Origin: Thermasporomyces sp036564245
GTDB lineage: Bacteria; Actinomycetota; Actinomycetes; Propionibacteriales; Actinopolymorphaceae
Assembly (NCBI GenBank): GCA_036564245.1
Contig: DATCKU010000073.1
Location: forward strand, 186,001 to 250,000
Length of the DNA: 64,000 nt
Reading direction: 5' to 3'
Of this stretch, positions 25,223 to 33,660 are shown in pieces (positions within the stretch are counted from its first letter, which is position 1; every line of letters begins with the position of its first letter). The notes below the pieces were generated by a model, which was not told where the DNA came from, did not search any database, and saw only the letters and a list, made by a program, of their open reading frames with translations. The position numbers were made by a program, and so were the translations under genes.

Positions 25223-26632
25223 TCAGAGGTCTGCCGGCGAGGCGAGATGACCGGTAACGGCTGTCGCAGCCGCAACGAGCGGCGAGACGAGATGCGTGCG
25301 TCCGCCCTTGCCCTGCCGGCCCTCGAAGTTTCGGTTGGACGTGGAGGCGCTCCGCTCCCCTGGAGCCAGTTGGTCGGGGTTCATGCCGAGGCACATCGAA
25401 CACCCGGCACCCCGCCATTCGGCGCCGGCCTCCTTGAAGATGACGTCGAGCCCTTCATGCTCGGCCTGCAGGCGTACCCGGGCAGAGCCCGGAACCACCA
25501 GCATGCGTACGCCCTGCGCAACCTTGCGACCACGGATCACATCCGCCGCCGCACGCAGGTCCTCGATCCGACCGTTGGTGCACGACCCGAGGAAGACCGT
25601 GTCGACACGGATCTCGCGCATCGGCGTACCCGGCTTGAGGTCCATGTACGCCAAGGCCCGCTCTGCCGATGCCCGCGTCGTCGGGTCGTCGAACTCCGAC
25701 GGATCCGGTACGACGCCGTCCAACGGCACGCCCTGAGCCGGATTCGTACCCCATGTCACGAAAGGCGAGAGGCTGCTGGCGTCGAGGTGCACCTCGCGGT
25801 CGAACTCGGCATCGGGGTCGGTCGTAAGGCTTTGCCAGTAGTCAAGGGCTTCCTGCCACTGCTTTCCCTTCGGTGCGTGGGGACGCCCTTCGAGGTAGTC
25901 GAACGTCGTCGCGTCGGGAGCGACCATTCCCGCCTTGGCGCCGAACTCGATCGACATGTTGCACACCGTCATCCGGCCTTCCATCGACATCGACCGGATG
26001 GCCTCGCCGCGGTACTCGACGATGTGGCCCTGCCCGCCGCCCGTGCCGACCTTGGCGATGAGCGCGAGGACGACGTCCTTCGGCGTCACACCCTCCGGCA
26101 ACGTGCCGTCGACCGTGACCGCCATGGTCTTCGGCTTGCTCTGTGGCAGCGACTGCGTCGCCAGGACGTGTTCGACCTCGCTGGTGCCGATGCCGAACGC
26201 CAACGCACCGAAGGCTCCGTGCGTCGAGGTGTGTGAGTCACCGCAGACGATCGTCATACCGGGCTGGGTGAGACCCAGCTGCGGACCGATGATGTGGACG
26301 ATTCCCTGGTCGGCATCACCCAACGGATGCAGTCGAATACCGAACTCCTCGCAGTTGCGGCGCAAGGTCTCGACCTGGGTTCGCGAAACCGGGTCCGCGA
26401 TCGGCTTGTCGATGTCGAGTGTGGGAACGTTGTGGTCTTCCGTGGCGAGGGTCAGGTCGGGCCGACGCACCTTACGGCCCGCCAGCCGCAGCCCGTCGAA
26501 CGCCTGCGGGCTCGTCACCTCGTGAATCAGATGAAGGTCGATATAGAGGAGGTCGGGTTCACCCGGGCTGCGACGTACGACGTGCTCCTCCCAGACCTTC
26601 TCCGCGAGGGTGCGCCCTCGGCTTGTCCGCAT
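25223..26632 (-). CDS. leuC: 3-isopropylmalate dehydratase large subunit
   Basis: The aconitase-type subunit with a [4Fe-4S] cluster. The ATG at 26632 has GGAGG seven bases upstream and gives 469 residues starting MRTSRGRTLAEKVWEEHVV. Family motifs include VCGDSHTSTHGAFGALAFGIG, VFLGSCTNGRIEDL and AGCSMCLGMNPD with the cluster cysteines. It is transcribed away from ndgR across 276 bases, the usual arrangement in actinobacteria where NdgR regulates leuCD. Confidence 0.97.
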   Translation of the reverse strand: MRTSRGRTLAEKVWEEHVVRRSPGEPDLLYIDLHLIHEVTSPQAFDGLRLAGRKVRRPDLTLATEDHNVPTLDIDKPIADPVSRTQVETLRRNCEEFGIRLHPLGDADQGIVHIIGPQLGLTQPGMTIVCGDSHTSTHGAFGALAFGIGTSEVEHVLATQSLPQSKPKTMAVTVDGTLPEGVTPKDVVLALIAKVGTGGGQGHIVEYRGEAIRSMSMEGRMTVCNMSIEFGAKAGMVAPDATTFDYLEGRPHAPKGKQWQEALDYWQSLTTDPDAEFDREVHLDASSLSPFVTWGTNPAQGVPLDGVVPDPSEFDDPTTRASAERALAYMDLKPGTPMREIRVDTVFLGSCTNGRIEDLRAAADVIRGRKVAQGVRMLVVPGSARVRLQAEHEGLDVIFKEAGAEWRGAGCSMCLGMNPDQLAPGERSASTSNRNFEGRQGKGGRTHLVSPLVAAATAVTGHLASPADL

Positions 26633-26707
26633 GGTGGTGCCTCCGTGAAGGGGAATGTCGATTCGCTCATGAGGTTGTGTCGCGGGGATTGAGCGACGTC
26701 GCTTAAG

Positions 26708-26734
26708 GGTCCAGGGGGTGCTCCCCAAAGGACC
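26708..26734 (-). promoter_or_regulatory. hairpin in the leuC leader
   Basis: GGTCC and GGACC pair, with an inner GGGG/CCCC helix, in the untranslated region between the leuC promoter area and its start. There is no T-run and no leucine-rich leader peptide, so this does not look like an attenuator. The role is unknown. Confidence 0.35.
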
Positions 26735-26873
26735 GCGCCGGTCATCCGGAAAGTTCCGGACCTGGCGAGGTTGCCCAAACCCGCTCGGGCGGCTCCGGCC
26801 CGGGGTGCCAGGCCACGTGCCCGATTTGTGGATTCTTGACCACTCGGGTCTCGCAGTTTTCAACCCTGTGGTC

Positions 26874-26908
26874 TTGCGTCTTACAATTCGAGACTGCAAT
26901 ATCGATGC
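26874..26908 (+). promoter_or_regulatory. candidate leaderless promoter of ndgR
   Basis: TTGCGT (26874-26879) and CAATAT (26897-26902) are 17 bases apart. Seven bases after the second hexamer is the ATG of ndgR, so the message would start at the start codon. No ribosome binding site is present, which agrees. Confidence 0.5.
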
Positions 26909-27631
26909 ATGGACAACTCTAGCGGAGTCGGTGTTCTTGACAAAGCGGCGCTCGTTCTCGGCGCACTAGAGGCCGGCCCGGCCACCCTCGCTGGGCTGGT
27001 TCAGGTCACAGGACTCGCGCGGCCGACGGCCCACCGACTGGCGGTCGCGTTGGAGCATCACCGTCTCGTGGCACGGGATATGCAGGGGCGTTTCATCCTG
27101 GGGCCACGGCTCGGGGAGCTGGCGGCAGCAGCAGGCGAAGACCGGCTTCTTGCCGCCGCCGGTCCGGTGCTCGCCCGGTTACGCGACATCACCGGGGAGT
27201 CCGCGCAGCTTTTCCGTCGGCAGGGCGACAGCCGGGTCTGCGTTGCCGCCGCCGAACGTCCAACCGGGCTTCGCGACACCATCCCGGTCGGCACCCAGCT
27301 CACCATGCTCGCCGGCTCGGCCGCCCAGATCCTGCTGGCCTGGGAGGAGCCAGAACGGCTGCACCGCGGCTTGCAGGGAGCCAAGTTCAGCGCGGCCACA
27401 CTCTCTGCGGTTCGCCGGCGCGGCTGGGCGCAAAGCGTCGGAGAACGCGAGCCTGGCGTGGCGTCGGTGTCTGCGCCCGTCCGTTCGCCGTCCGGCAAGG
27501 TGGTGGCCGCCGTCTCGGTGTCAGGACCGCTGGAGCGGCTTTCCCGCCAGCCAGGCCGGCTCCACGCACCGGCTGTCATGGCAGCCGCCGAGCGGCTTTC
27601 GGAAGCCCTTCGCCGAGCCTCGTCCGACTGA
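26909..27631 (+). CDS. ndgR: IclR-family regulator NdgR
   Basis: A 240-residue IclR-type regulator starting MDNSSGVGVLDKAALVLGAL, which closely fits the streptomycete NdgR/LeuR signature. The N-terminal winged helix contains GLARPTAHRLAVALEHHRLV, and a GAF-like effector domain follows. NdgR controls leuCD and other amino acid genes. Here it is divergent from leuCD, so the intergenic region is its probable target. Copy D of the intergenic motif lies 14 bases after its stop. Confidence 0.95.
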   Translation: MDNSSGVGVLDKAALVLGALEAGPATLAGLVQVTGLARPTAHRLAVALEHHRLVARDMQGRFILGPRLGELAAAAGEDRLLAAAGPVLARLRDITGESAQLFRRQGDSRVCVAAAERPTGLRDTIPVGTQLTMLAGSAAQILLAWEEPERLHRGLQGAKFSAATLSAVRRRGWAQSVGEREPGVASVSAPVRSPSGKVVAAVSVSGPLERLSRQPGRLHAPAVMAAAERLSEALRRASSD

Positions 27632-27644
27632 CCTCCCCCGCGAC

Positions 27645-27668
27645 AATGACCACGTTCGGCGGGTCATT
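27645..27668 (+). repeat. intergenic AATGACCACG motif, copy D
   Basis: AATGACCACGTTCGGCGGGT followed by CATT. The outer AATGACC and GGTCATT form a 7-bp stem. It begins 14 bases after the ndgR stop, on the same strand. Confidence 0.6.
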
Positions 27669-28439
27669 CACGCCTCAGAGTGGGATGCCGGCGTAGCAAA
27701 GGTACGCAAAACCGCGCAAGGCGCCTCACTGACCGTGCGAAAGGCCCGGGTCGCTGCAACGAAGCGGCTCCCGCGGCCAGGCCTGGCGAGCCTCATGTCC
27801 GGTGGGCGGCCCGACGCCTCGGGGTCATCGGCCGCAGCAGGCCCTCACGCCCGGCGGTCTTGTCGAACCCCACGTCCGTCGAGTCGGAGGGCTGTCGGTC
27901 GGGCCGGAGGCTCGGCGGAACACGGGACAGAGGCGCCGTCCAGGCCGCTGGTCAGGCACCGTCGAGAGCGACGCAGCCGGCTGTCTCGTCACTGCACCCA
28001 GGCGTAGCCGCCGCGCTCCCCTCGACCCCGTCGCCACGGGCGAGGCCCGACGCCACGATCGCCGGGCGTTCGGTGCACGAGAGTCGAGGTAGGCCGACGG
28101 CTCGCGCTCCCGGGCCCGCCTGCTCCGGAATGCCGCACCCGCAAAGACGGGCTTCCCCGCGTGACCGCGGCCTGTTGAGCGGGGGCACAGCCCAGGGGAC
28201 GTACTGACCCAGAACTTGGCCCAATGGACGGCGAGCACAGCCCTCGCGCCGCTTCGAAGGAGAAGCCGCCTTGAAGGAGAAATCGGATCTTCGAGGAAGG
28301 GAGCATCCGATCGTCGAGCTCGCGAGTCGGCAGGACAGCACCAGGCCGAGCGTGAACCACTCGACGGCGCCGACCGCCCAGACACACGAGAGCGGCCCGT
28401 TTCCCGCCCTCCAGCAGAATGGGGCCGCGTCATGATGCG
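27669..28439. other. long gene-free region before the tRNA pair
   Basis: About 770 GC-rich bases with no gene I can support. Open frames exist on both strands, but all are of shadow type, lack ribosome binding sites and show no family resemblance. No terminator was noted. Confidence 0.4.
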
Positions 28440-28512
28440 TAGCCCCGACCGGATTCGAACCGGCGCTACCGCCTTGAGAGGGCGGCGTGCTAGGCCGCTA
28501 CACAACGGGGCC
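28440..28512 (-). tRNA. tRNA-Glu (CTC)
   Basis: The reverse strand folds as a 73-base tRNA. It has a 7-bp acceptor stem with one G-U pair, D arm TGTAGCGGCCTAGCA, anticodon loop CTCTCAA with anticodon CTC, and T arm with GGTTCGAATCC. CCA is not encoded. Confidence 0.95.
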
Positions 28513-28595
28513 ATACTGTCGCGCCCGGGGCCGAAACCCCGGACCGCAAAACGGTCGAGCTGCACTCTAACAACATCGCGAGCCCGACGCATCCG

Positions 28596-28667
28596 CTGGG
28601 GTACTAGGACTCGAACCTAGACTAACGGAGCCAGAATCCGTTGGGCTGCCAATTACCCCATACCCCA
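28596..28667 (-). tRNA. tRNA-Gln (CTG)
   Basis: The reverse strand folds as a 72-base tRNA: acceptor TGGGGTA/TACCCCA, anticodon loop TTCTGGC with anticodon CTG, T arm GGTTCGAGTCC and discriminator G. It is upstream of the tRNA-Glu gene on the same strand and immediately downstream of gltX. Confidence 0.95.
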
Positions 28668-28758
28668 TAGTCCGGCCAAATGCCGCAGGCCGACTGGCCG
28701 CGAAGCAGGATACCCGAGGCACCTACCGTACCCAAAACCGCTCACCAGAGAGCCTGGC

Positions 28759-30294
28759 TCAGCCCACGTCCATGGCGAGCGCTCGCCGGATGCGGGCGAG
28801 AGTCCGCTCCTTTCCGAGCAGCTCCAGCGACTCGAACAGCGGCGGTGAGACCCGACGCCCCGTGGCCGCAACCCGCACCGGGCCGAAGGCGTGTTTGGGC
28901 TTTTGCCCCAGCTTGGTGACCAGCACCTCCCGCAGCGTGTGCTCGATACTCCCATGATCCCAGGTCTGCAGCGCTTCGAGCGCGTCGACCGCCGCCTGCA
29001 GCACCTGCCTCGAGTCCTCTGTGAGGATGCGCGCCGCCGCCTCCGGGTCGACGGCGAACGCGTCGTCGCCTACGAACAGGAAGGAAACCAGGTCGACGGC
29101 GTCGGTGAGCCGACGCACCCGCTCTCGGATCAACGGCGCGACCGCGGTCACCAGCCGAGCCTCGTCCGGCGTCGGAGGGTCGGCTACCAGCCCGGCTGCC
29201 ACCAGGTGCGGCAGAATCCGGTCGGCCACGTCAGCCGGCTGGAGCGACCGGATCTTCTCCCCGTTGATCGCCTCGAGCTTCTTCAGGTCGAACCGGCCGG
29301 GCGTCGCACCGACCCGGCGCAGGTCGAAGAGCGCAACGAATTCCTCGATGTCGAGCGCTTCCCGATTGTCGCCCGGCGACCAGCCGAGGAGCGCGAGGTA
29401 GTTGAGCACCGCCTCGGGAAGGAAGCCGTTTTCCCGAAACCACGTCACCGTCGTCGTACCGAACCGGCCCGAGATCGGCTCGCCATCGGCGTCCAGGATG
29501 TGGGGACAATGCGTGAAGATCGGCACGTCGTCGGCCGGTACTCCCATGGCGCGACGGATCGCGAGCTGCCTCGGCGTTGCGGCCAGCAGGTCTTCACCTC
29601 GGATCACGTGCGTCACCTGCATCAGCGCGTCGTCGATCGCAGTCGTGAGGTTGTAGAGCGGTGACCCGTTGGCCCGCATGACCACGAAGTCCGGGATCGT
29701 TGCATGGTCGAAAACCACGTCGCCGCGTACCGTGTCGCGCACCGTCGTGCTCCCCGGCGGCATCCGGAACCGCACGACGGGTTCGCGTCCTTCGGCTCTG
29801 AAACGCGCCACGTCACGACTGTCGAGGTTTCGGCAGCGCCCGCTGTATCCCTCCGGAAGGCCCTTGCTGCGCTGCGCTTCACGCTCGGCTTCCAGCTCCT
29901 CGTGGGTGCAGTAGCAGTGGTAGGCATGGCCCGCGGCCAGAAAGCGCTGCACCCACTCCTGGTAGATGGCGGACCGCTCGCTCTGCAGGTACGGGCCGCA
30001 ATCCCCACCCACCTGCGGTCCCTCGTCCCAGTCCAGCCCGAGCCAGCGCAGGTCGTCGAGGATCGACGCGACCGACTTCTCTGATGCCCTTGCCCGGTCG
30101 GCATCCTCGATCCGCAACACGAACCGACCACCGGTATGGCGCGCCCACGCCCAGGCATACAGCGCAGTACGAATATGGCCTGCGTGCAGCTCGCCGCTTG
30201 CCGACGGCGAGAATCGGGTGCGCACCGGTCGTGACGAACCTGGTGAACCCGCGTCGGCGTCGGCGGAAGCGCCCGTGGTACGGCGGCCAGTCAT
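28759..30294 (-). CDS. gltX: glutamyl-tRNA synthetase with degenerate KMSKS loop
   Basis: A 511-residue class I glutamyl-tRNA synthetase in the conserved actinobacterial position. The HIGH-like motif is HAGH (residues 37-40). A zinc-type insertion (Cys127, Cys129, Cys154) resembles the E. coli enzyme more than the usual actinobacterial ones. At the position of the KMSKS loop (KLSKRHG in E. coli) the sequence is PISGRFG (from residue 273), so both lysines that stabilise the adenylation transition state are missing, while flanking motifs align perfectly. It overlaps the next upstream gene by four bases and is followed by tRNA-Gln and tRNA-Glu. Function is likely but must differ in detail, or a second gltX exists elsewhere. 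Confidence 0.88.
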   Translation of the reverse strand: MTGRRTTGASADADAGSPGSSRPVRTRFSPSASGELHAGHIRTALYAWAWARHTGGRFVLRIEDADRARASEKSVASILDDLRWLGLDWDEGPQVGGDCGPYLQSERSAIYQEWVQRFLAAGHAYHCYCTHEELEAEREAQRSKGLPEGYSGRCRNLDSRDVARFRAEGREPVVRFRMPPGSTTVRDTVRGDVVFDHATIPDFVVMRANGSPLYNLTTAIDDALMQVTHVIRGEDLLAATPRQLAIRRAMGVPADDVPIFTHCPHILDADGEPISGRFGTTTVTWFRENGFLPEAVLNYLALLGWSPGDNREALDIEEFVALFDLRRVGATPGRFDLKKLEAINGEKIRSLQPADVADRILPHLVAAGLVADPPTPDEARLVTAVAPLIRERVRRLTDAVDLVSFLFVGDDAFAVDPEAAARILTEDSRQVLQAAVDALEALQTWDHGSIEHTLREVLVTKLGQKPKHAFGPVRVAATGRRVSPPLFESLELLGKERTLARIRRALAMDVG

Positions 30295-31130
30295 ACCGAG
30301 ATCACCCGATTGCTCAGCGTGCCGATCCCCTCGATTTCTACCGACACTATGTCGCCAGGCCGCATCGGCCCAACGCCCGCAGGGGTTCCGGTGAGGATCA
30401 CGTCTCCCGGCAGCAAGGTCATGACCGAGCTCACGTAGCTCACGAGTGTCGGGATGTCGTGAATCATCTGCGAGGTACGGCCGGACTGCCGCACCTCCTC
30501 TCCGACAGTGGTCGTGATCGCAAGACCGTCGCCTTCATGGAAATCAGACGGGTCCAGCTCGGTCTCGATCCACGGTCCCAGCGGGCAGAACGAGTCGTAG
30601 CCCTTCGCTCTCGACCACTGCCCGTCGGCTCGCTGCAGGTCGCGGGCGGTCACGTCGTTGGCGCACGTGTAGCCGAAGATGACCTCCTTGACCCGCTCCC
30701 GCGGCACGTGGCGGCAGATCCTGCCGATGACGACCGCGAGCTCGCCTTCGTACTGCAGGTCGTTCGTCTCCGGCGGGTAGACGATCCCGTCGAGCGGACC
30801 GATCACCGAGGTGTTGGGCTTCAAGAAGATGAGTGGTTCCTGCGGTACCTCGTTGCCGAGCTCGCTGGCGTGCTCGGCGTAGTTGCGTCCGACGCCGATT
30901 ACCTTGCTGCGAGGAATGACCGGCGCGAGGAGCCGCACGTCGGCGAGCGGGATGCGCTCCCCGGTCCGGTGAATGTCCCGATACAGCGGGTCACCTTCGA
31001 TGATGGCGGCAACTTCGCCGGTGCGCTCAGTGCCGGCCTGCTCACCCTCGGGCTCACCGTCCGGTCCCTGCTCGCGCTCGATGATGGCGTACTTCGGTTC
31101 GTCGCCGGTCGTCAACCGTGCGATCCGCAA
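30291..31130 (-). CDS. fumarylacetoacetate hydrolase family protein
   Basis: A 279-residue FAH-superfamily enzyme. Motifs include VIGVGRNYAEHASEL, IFLKPNTSVIGP, EGELAVVIGR with the metal-binding acidic residues, and LTGTPAGVGPM. Members hydrolyse or decarboxylate acylpyruvates and related compounds; the substrate here is unknown. The same gene precedes gltX in mycobacteria. Its stop overlaps the gltX start by four bases (ATGA). Confidence 0.92.
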   Translation of the reverse strand: MRIARLTTGDEPKYAIIEREQGPDGEPEGEQAGTERTGEVAAIIEGDPLYRDIHRTGERIPLADVRLLAPVIPRSKVIGVGRNYAEHASELGNEVPQEPLIFLKPNTSVIGPLDGIVYPPETNDLQYEGELAVVIGRICRHVPRERVKEVIFGYTCANDVTARDLQRADGQWSRAKGYDSFCPLGPWIETELDPSDFHEGDGLAITTTVGEEVRQSGRTSQMIHDIPTLVSYVSSVMTLLPGDVILTGTPAGVGPMRPGDIVSVEIEGIGTLSNRVISV

Positions 31131-31185
31131 GCCAACCTGCCTTCGTACGTGATTCCTCTTCGACCGACGCAGCCTACCGTTTGCC

Positions 31186-32835
31186 CTATTTTGCCGGCCG
31201 CCCAGCCACCGGCTCGCCGGCCGGTGCGGTTTCGTACGTGCTCGGAGGTTGTGCCTTGGCGCGGACGAGACCGAAGGTCACCCCGTCGACCAACGCCTCG
31301 AACGACGCCTCGACGATGTTGTGACCGACTCCGACCGTCGCCCAGGATTCCTCGCCGTCGGACAGCTCGATGAGAACCCTGATCACCGCGTCGGTGCCGT
31401 GCCCGGAGTCGAGAATGCGTACCCGATAGTCGATCAGGTCGAGCTTGTCGACCGCGGGGTAGACCTTGCCGATCGCGCCGCGCAGTGCGCTGTCTAGCGC
31501 ATTGACCGGACCGTTGCCTTCACTGGTGACGATCGTCCGCTCGCCGGCGGCAACGAGCTTCACGGTCGCCTCCGACACGGCCTCGGCTCCTGGCCGGGAG
31601 TCGGTGGTGACCCGCCACGACTCGACCTCGAAGAACCGCGGCCGCACGCCTTCCACCTCTTCGATGAGCAGCAGCTCGAACGACGCGTCGGCAGCCTCGA
31701 AGGTGTAACCGCGGGCCTCCATTTCCTTTACGCGTTCGGTGATCCGCCCGACCAGCTCACGGTTGCCGGTGAGGTCGTAGCCCAGCTCGCGACCCTTGAG
31801 CTCGATGCTCGCCCGGCCCGCCATGTCGGAGACGAGCAGCCGCATGTCGTTGCCCACCCGCTCCGGATCCGTGTGCTGGTAGAGGTTCGGGTCGACCTTG
31901 ATGGCGCTGGCGTGCAGGCCGGCCTTGTGGGTGAAGGCGGACGCGCCGACGTACGGCTGGCGCGAGTACGGCGGGACGTTGGTCACCTCGGAGACGGCGT
32001 GCGCGATCCGCGTGGCCTCGCGAAGCGCGGATTCGGGCACGACCGTGCGGCCGAGCTTGAGCTGCAGGTTGGCGACCACGGTGACGAGATCGGCGTTTCC
32101 GGTGCGCTCGCCGTAGCCGTTGAGGGTTCCCTGCACATGCGTCGCCCCGGCACGAACGGCGGCGAGCGTGTTGGCGACGGCACAGCCGGTGTCGTTGTGG
32201 CAGTGGATGCCGATCCGGGCGCTGGAGTCGGCGAACCCGGCTTCGCGAAGCAGCGCGTCCACGACTTCGCCCACGTGGTCGGGAAGCATTCCGCCGTTCG
32301 TGTCGCAGAGCGCGACGACCTCGGCACCTGCTTCGGCCGCCGTCCGTACGACCTCGACGGCGTAGGCGGGGTTTTCCCGATAGCCGTCGAAGAAGTGCTC
32401 GGCGTCGAGGAACACCCGCTTTCCGCAGGAACGCAGGTGTTCCACCGTTTCCCGCACCATCGCGAGGTTTTCTTCCAATGTCGTGCGAAGCGCGAGCTTG
32501 ACGTGCTGATCGTGGCTCTTGGCGACCAGCGTCACCACACTCGCACCGGAATCGCGAAGCGCCGCGACCAACGGGTCGTCGGCCGCCTTGACCCCGGGCC
32601 GGCGGGTGGCACCAAACGCCGCCAGGGTGGCGTTGCGGAGGTTGAGTTCAGTTTGCGCGCGGGCGAAGAACTCGGTGTCCTTGGGAATCGCGCCCGGCCA
32701 GCCACCCTCGATGTAACCGACGCCGAGCTCGTCGAGGTGCCGAGCGATGGTCAGCTTGTCCTCGACGGAAAGATTCAGCCCTTCTTGTTGCGCGCCATCG
32801 CGCAGTGTCGTGTCGTATACGTGGAAGTCGTTCAT
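31186..32835 (-). CDS. cimA: (R)-citramalate synthase
   Basis: Condenses pyruvate with acetyl-CoA to citramalate, the first step of a threonine-independent isoleucine route. The ATG at 32835 (GGAGCG upstream) gives 549 residues. The TIM-barrel shows YDTTLRDGAQQEG, EGGWPGAIPKD, GIHCHNDTGCAVAN and the C-terminal regulatory LeuA-dimer domain. The sequence fits CimA rather than 2-isopropylmalate synthase. An attenuator with a branched-chain leader peptide precedes it. LeuCD and LeuB of this window can process its product. Confidence 0.93.
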   Translation of the reverse strand: MNDFHVYDTTLRDGAQQEGLNLSVEDKLTIARHLDELGVGYIEGGWPGAIPKDTEFFARAQTELNLRNATLAAFGATRRPGVKAADDPLVAALRDSGASVVTLVAKSHDQHVKLALRTTLEENLAMVRETVEHLRSCGKRVFLDAEHFFDGYRENPAYAVEVVRTAAEAGAEVVALCDTNGGMLPDHVGEVVDALLREAGFADSSARIGIHCHNDTGCAVANTLAAVRAGATHVQGTLNGYGERTGNADLVTVVANLQLKLGRTVVPESALREATRIAHAVSEVTNVPPYSRQPYVGASAFTHKAGLHASAIKVDPNLYQHTDPERVGNDMRLLVSDMAGRASIELKGRELGYDLTGNRELVGRITERVKEMEARGYTFEAADASFELLLIEEVEGVRPRFFEVESWRVTTDSRPGAEAVSEATVKLVAAGERTIVTSEGNGPVNALDSALRGAIGKVYPAVDKLDLIDYRVRILDSGHGTDAVIRVLIELSDGEESWATVGVGHNIVEASFEALVDGVTFGLVRAKAQPPSTYETAPAGEPVAGRPAK

Positions 32836-32933
32836 CGTCGGGTCGCTCCGGTGCGGTTCGGGGTCAGGGGTCAGAGCCCGCACGGTCGTGGATTTCCTGA
32901 GTCGGCGTGGACGGTGCCCTCGCAGCTGCAAAA

Positions 32934-32961
32934 CAAAAAACCCCTCGCCGGGAGCGAGAGG
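32934..32961 (-). terminator. attenuator terminator of cimA
   Basis: On the minus strand CCTCTCGC and GCGAGGGG form an 8-bp hairpin with one mismatch around a five-base loop. It is followed by TTTTTT and another T-rich stretch, about 100 bases before the cimA start. The leader peptide region contains CCCCTCGC, which can pair with GCGAGGGG and so compete with the terminator. Confidence 0.85.
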
Positions 32962-32991
32962 TCTGCGCGCAGGACGAACCGCCCAGCGCGC

Positions 32992-33030
32992 TCAGGTAAT
33001 AATCGCGCGGGCTGCGAGGGGCTCGGTCAT
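32992..33030 (-). CDS. cimA leader peptide
   Basis: The 12-residue peptide MTEPLAARAIIT is encoded just upstream of the terminator. It has adjacent isoleucine codons (ATT ATT) and a leucine codon. Ribosome stalling there when isoleucine is short would favour read-through into cimA. A TTGACG -35-like hexamer lies at 33068-33073 on the minus strand; there is no clear ribosome binding site. Confidence 0.8.
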   Translation of the reverse strand: MTEPLAARAIIT

Positions 33031-33167
33031 CTGCACGCCGGCATCTTCGCATACAACACCCGGTCTGCGTCAACTCGAGGGTCCGGGTCGGCTCGTCGAG
33101 CTTGCCGCCTTGAGCAGGTTGTTCACCGTCGCGGTGTGGGCCAGCGACGACAGGTGGATCCGCGAGG

Positions 33168-33434
33168 TCAGGCCGATCCTGCCGGGTCGATGTCGGATTG
33201 GAGGACGTCGGGATCGAACTCTCCATCCTTGGCGCCTGAGAGGAACGCCTCCCACTCCGCCGCCGTGAAGATCAGGATTGGCCCGTCAGGATTCTTGGCG
33301 CTCCGCATCCCGATCAAGTCGTCGACAAAACCGACCTGGATCTCAGCGTCCGGCCCAGCAGATCGCCATTCGGCTCGTTTGAGGTCGAAATCACCCTTGA
33401 ACGGATGGGTCGCGACCGCGCTCTTGTCTTCCAT
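33168..33434 (-). CDS. DUF397 domain protein
   Basis: An 88-residue protein starting MEDKSAVATHPFKGDFDLKR with GAGG eight bases before the ATG. It has the DUF397 pattern: conserved W in AEWRSAG, DLIGMRSAKNPDGPIL and FTAAEWEAFLSGAKDGEFD. DUF397 genes usually pair with an XRE-type helix-turn-helix gene in streptomycetes and relatives; no such partner is beside this one. Its role is unknown. Confidence 0.85.
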   Translation of the reverse strand: MEDKSAVATHPFKGDFDLKRAEWRSAGPDAEIQVGFVDDLIGMRSAKNPDGPILIFTAAEWEAFLSGAKDGEFDPDVLQSDIDPAGSA

Positions 33435-33660
33435 CGGGATGCCTCGTTCCTCGACGTGGGGATGCACTCGGTAGCTAGCGACTACTGAGCGTACTAGGCC
33501 ACTTCGCGATGTAGTGAAACAGTTGCCCGATTCGCGCAGAATGATGCGTCTTTTCACCTGAGGCCCGAAGCAGAAAGGTCCATTTCAAGGCATGCCGCAG
33601 TCAGGTAGAGGGTCGCCCGCTGACCGCGGTCATGCCTCACCCGCTCGATGAGAGCGCTGG

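Noticed and set aside
26708..26734. leuC leader hairpin as an attenuator
   Set aside because: No T-run and no leucine-rich leader peptide. Control by the divergent NdgR is more likely.
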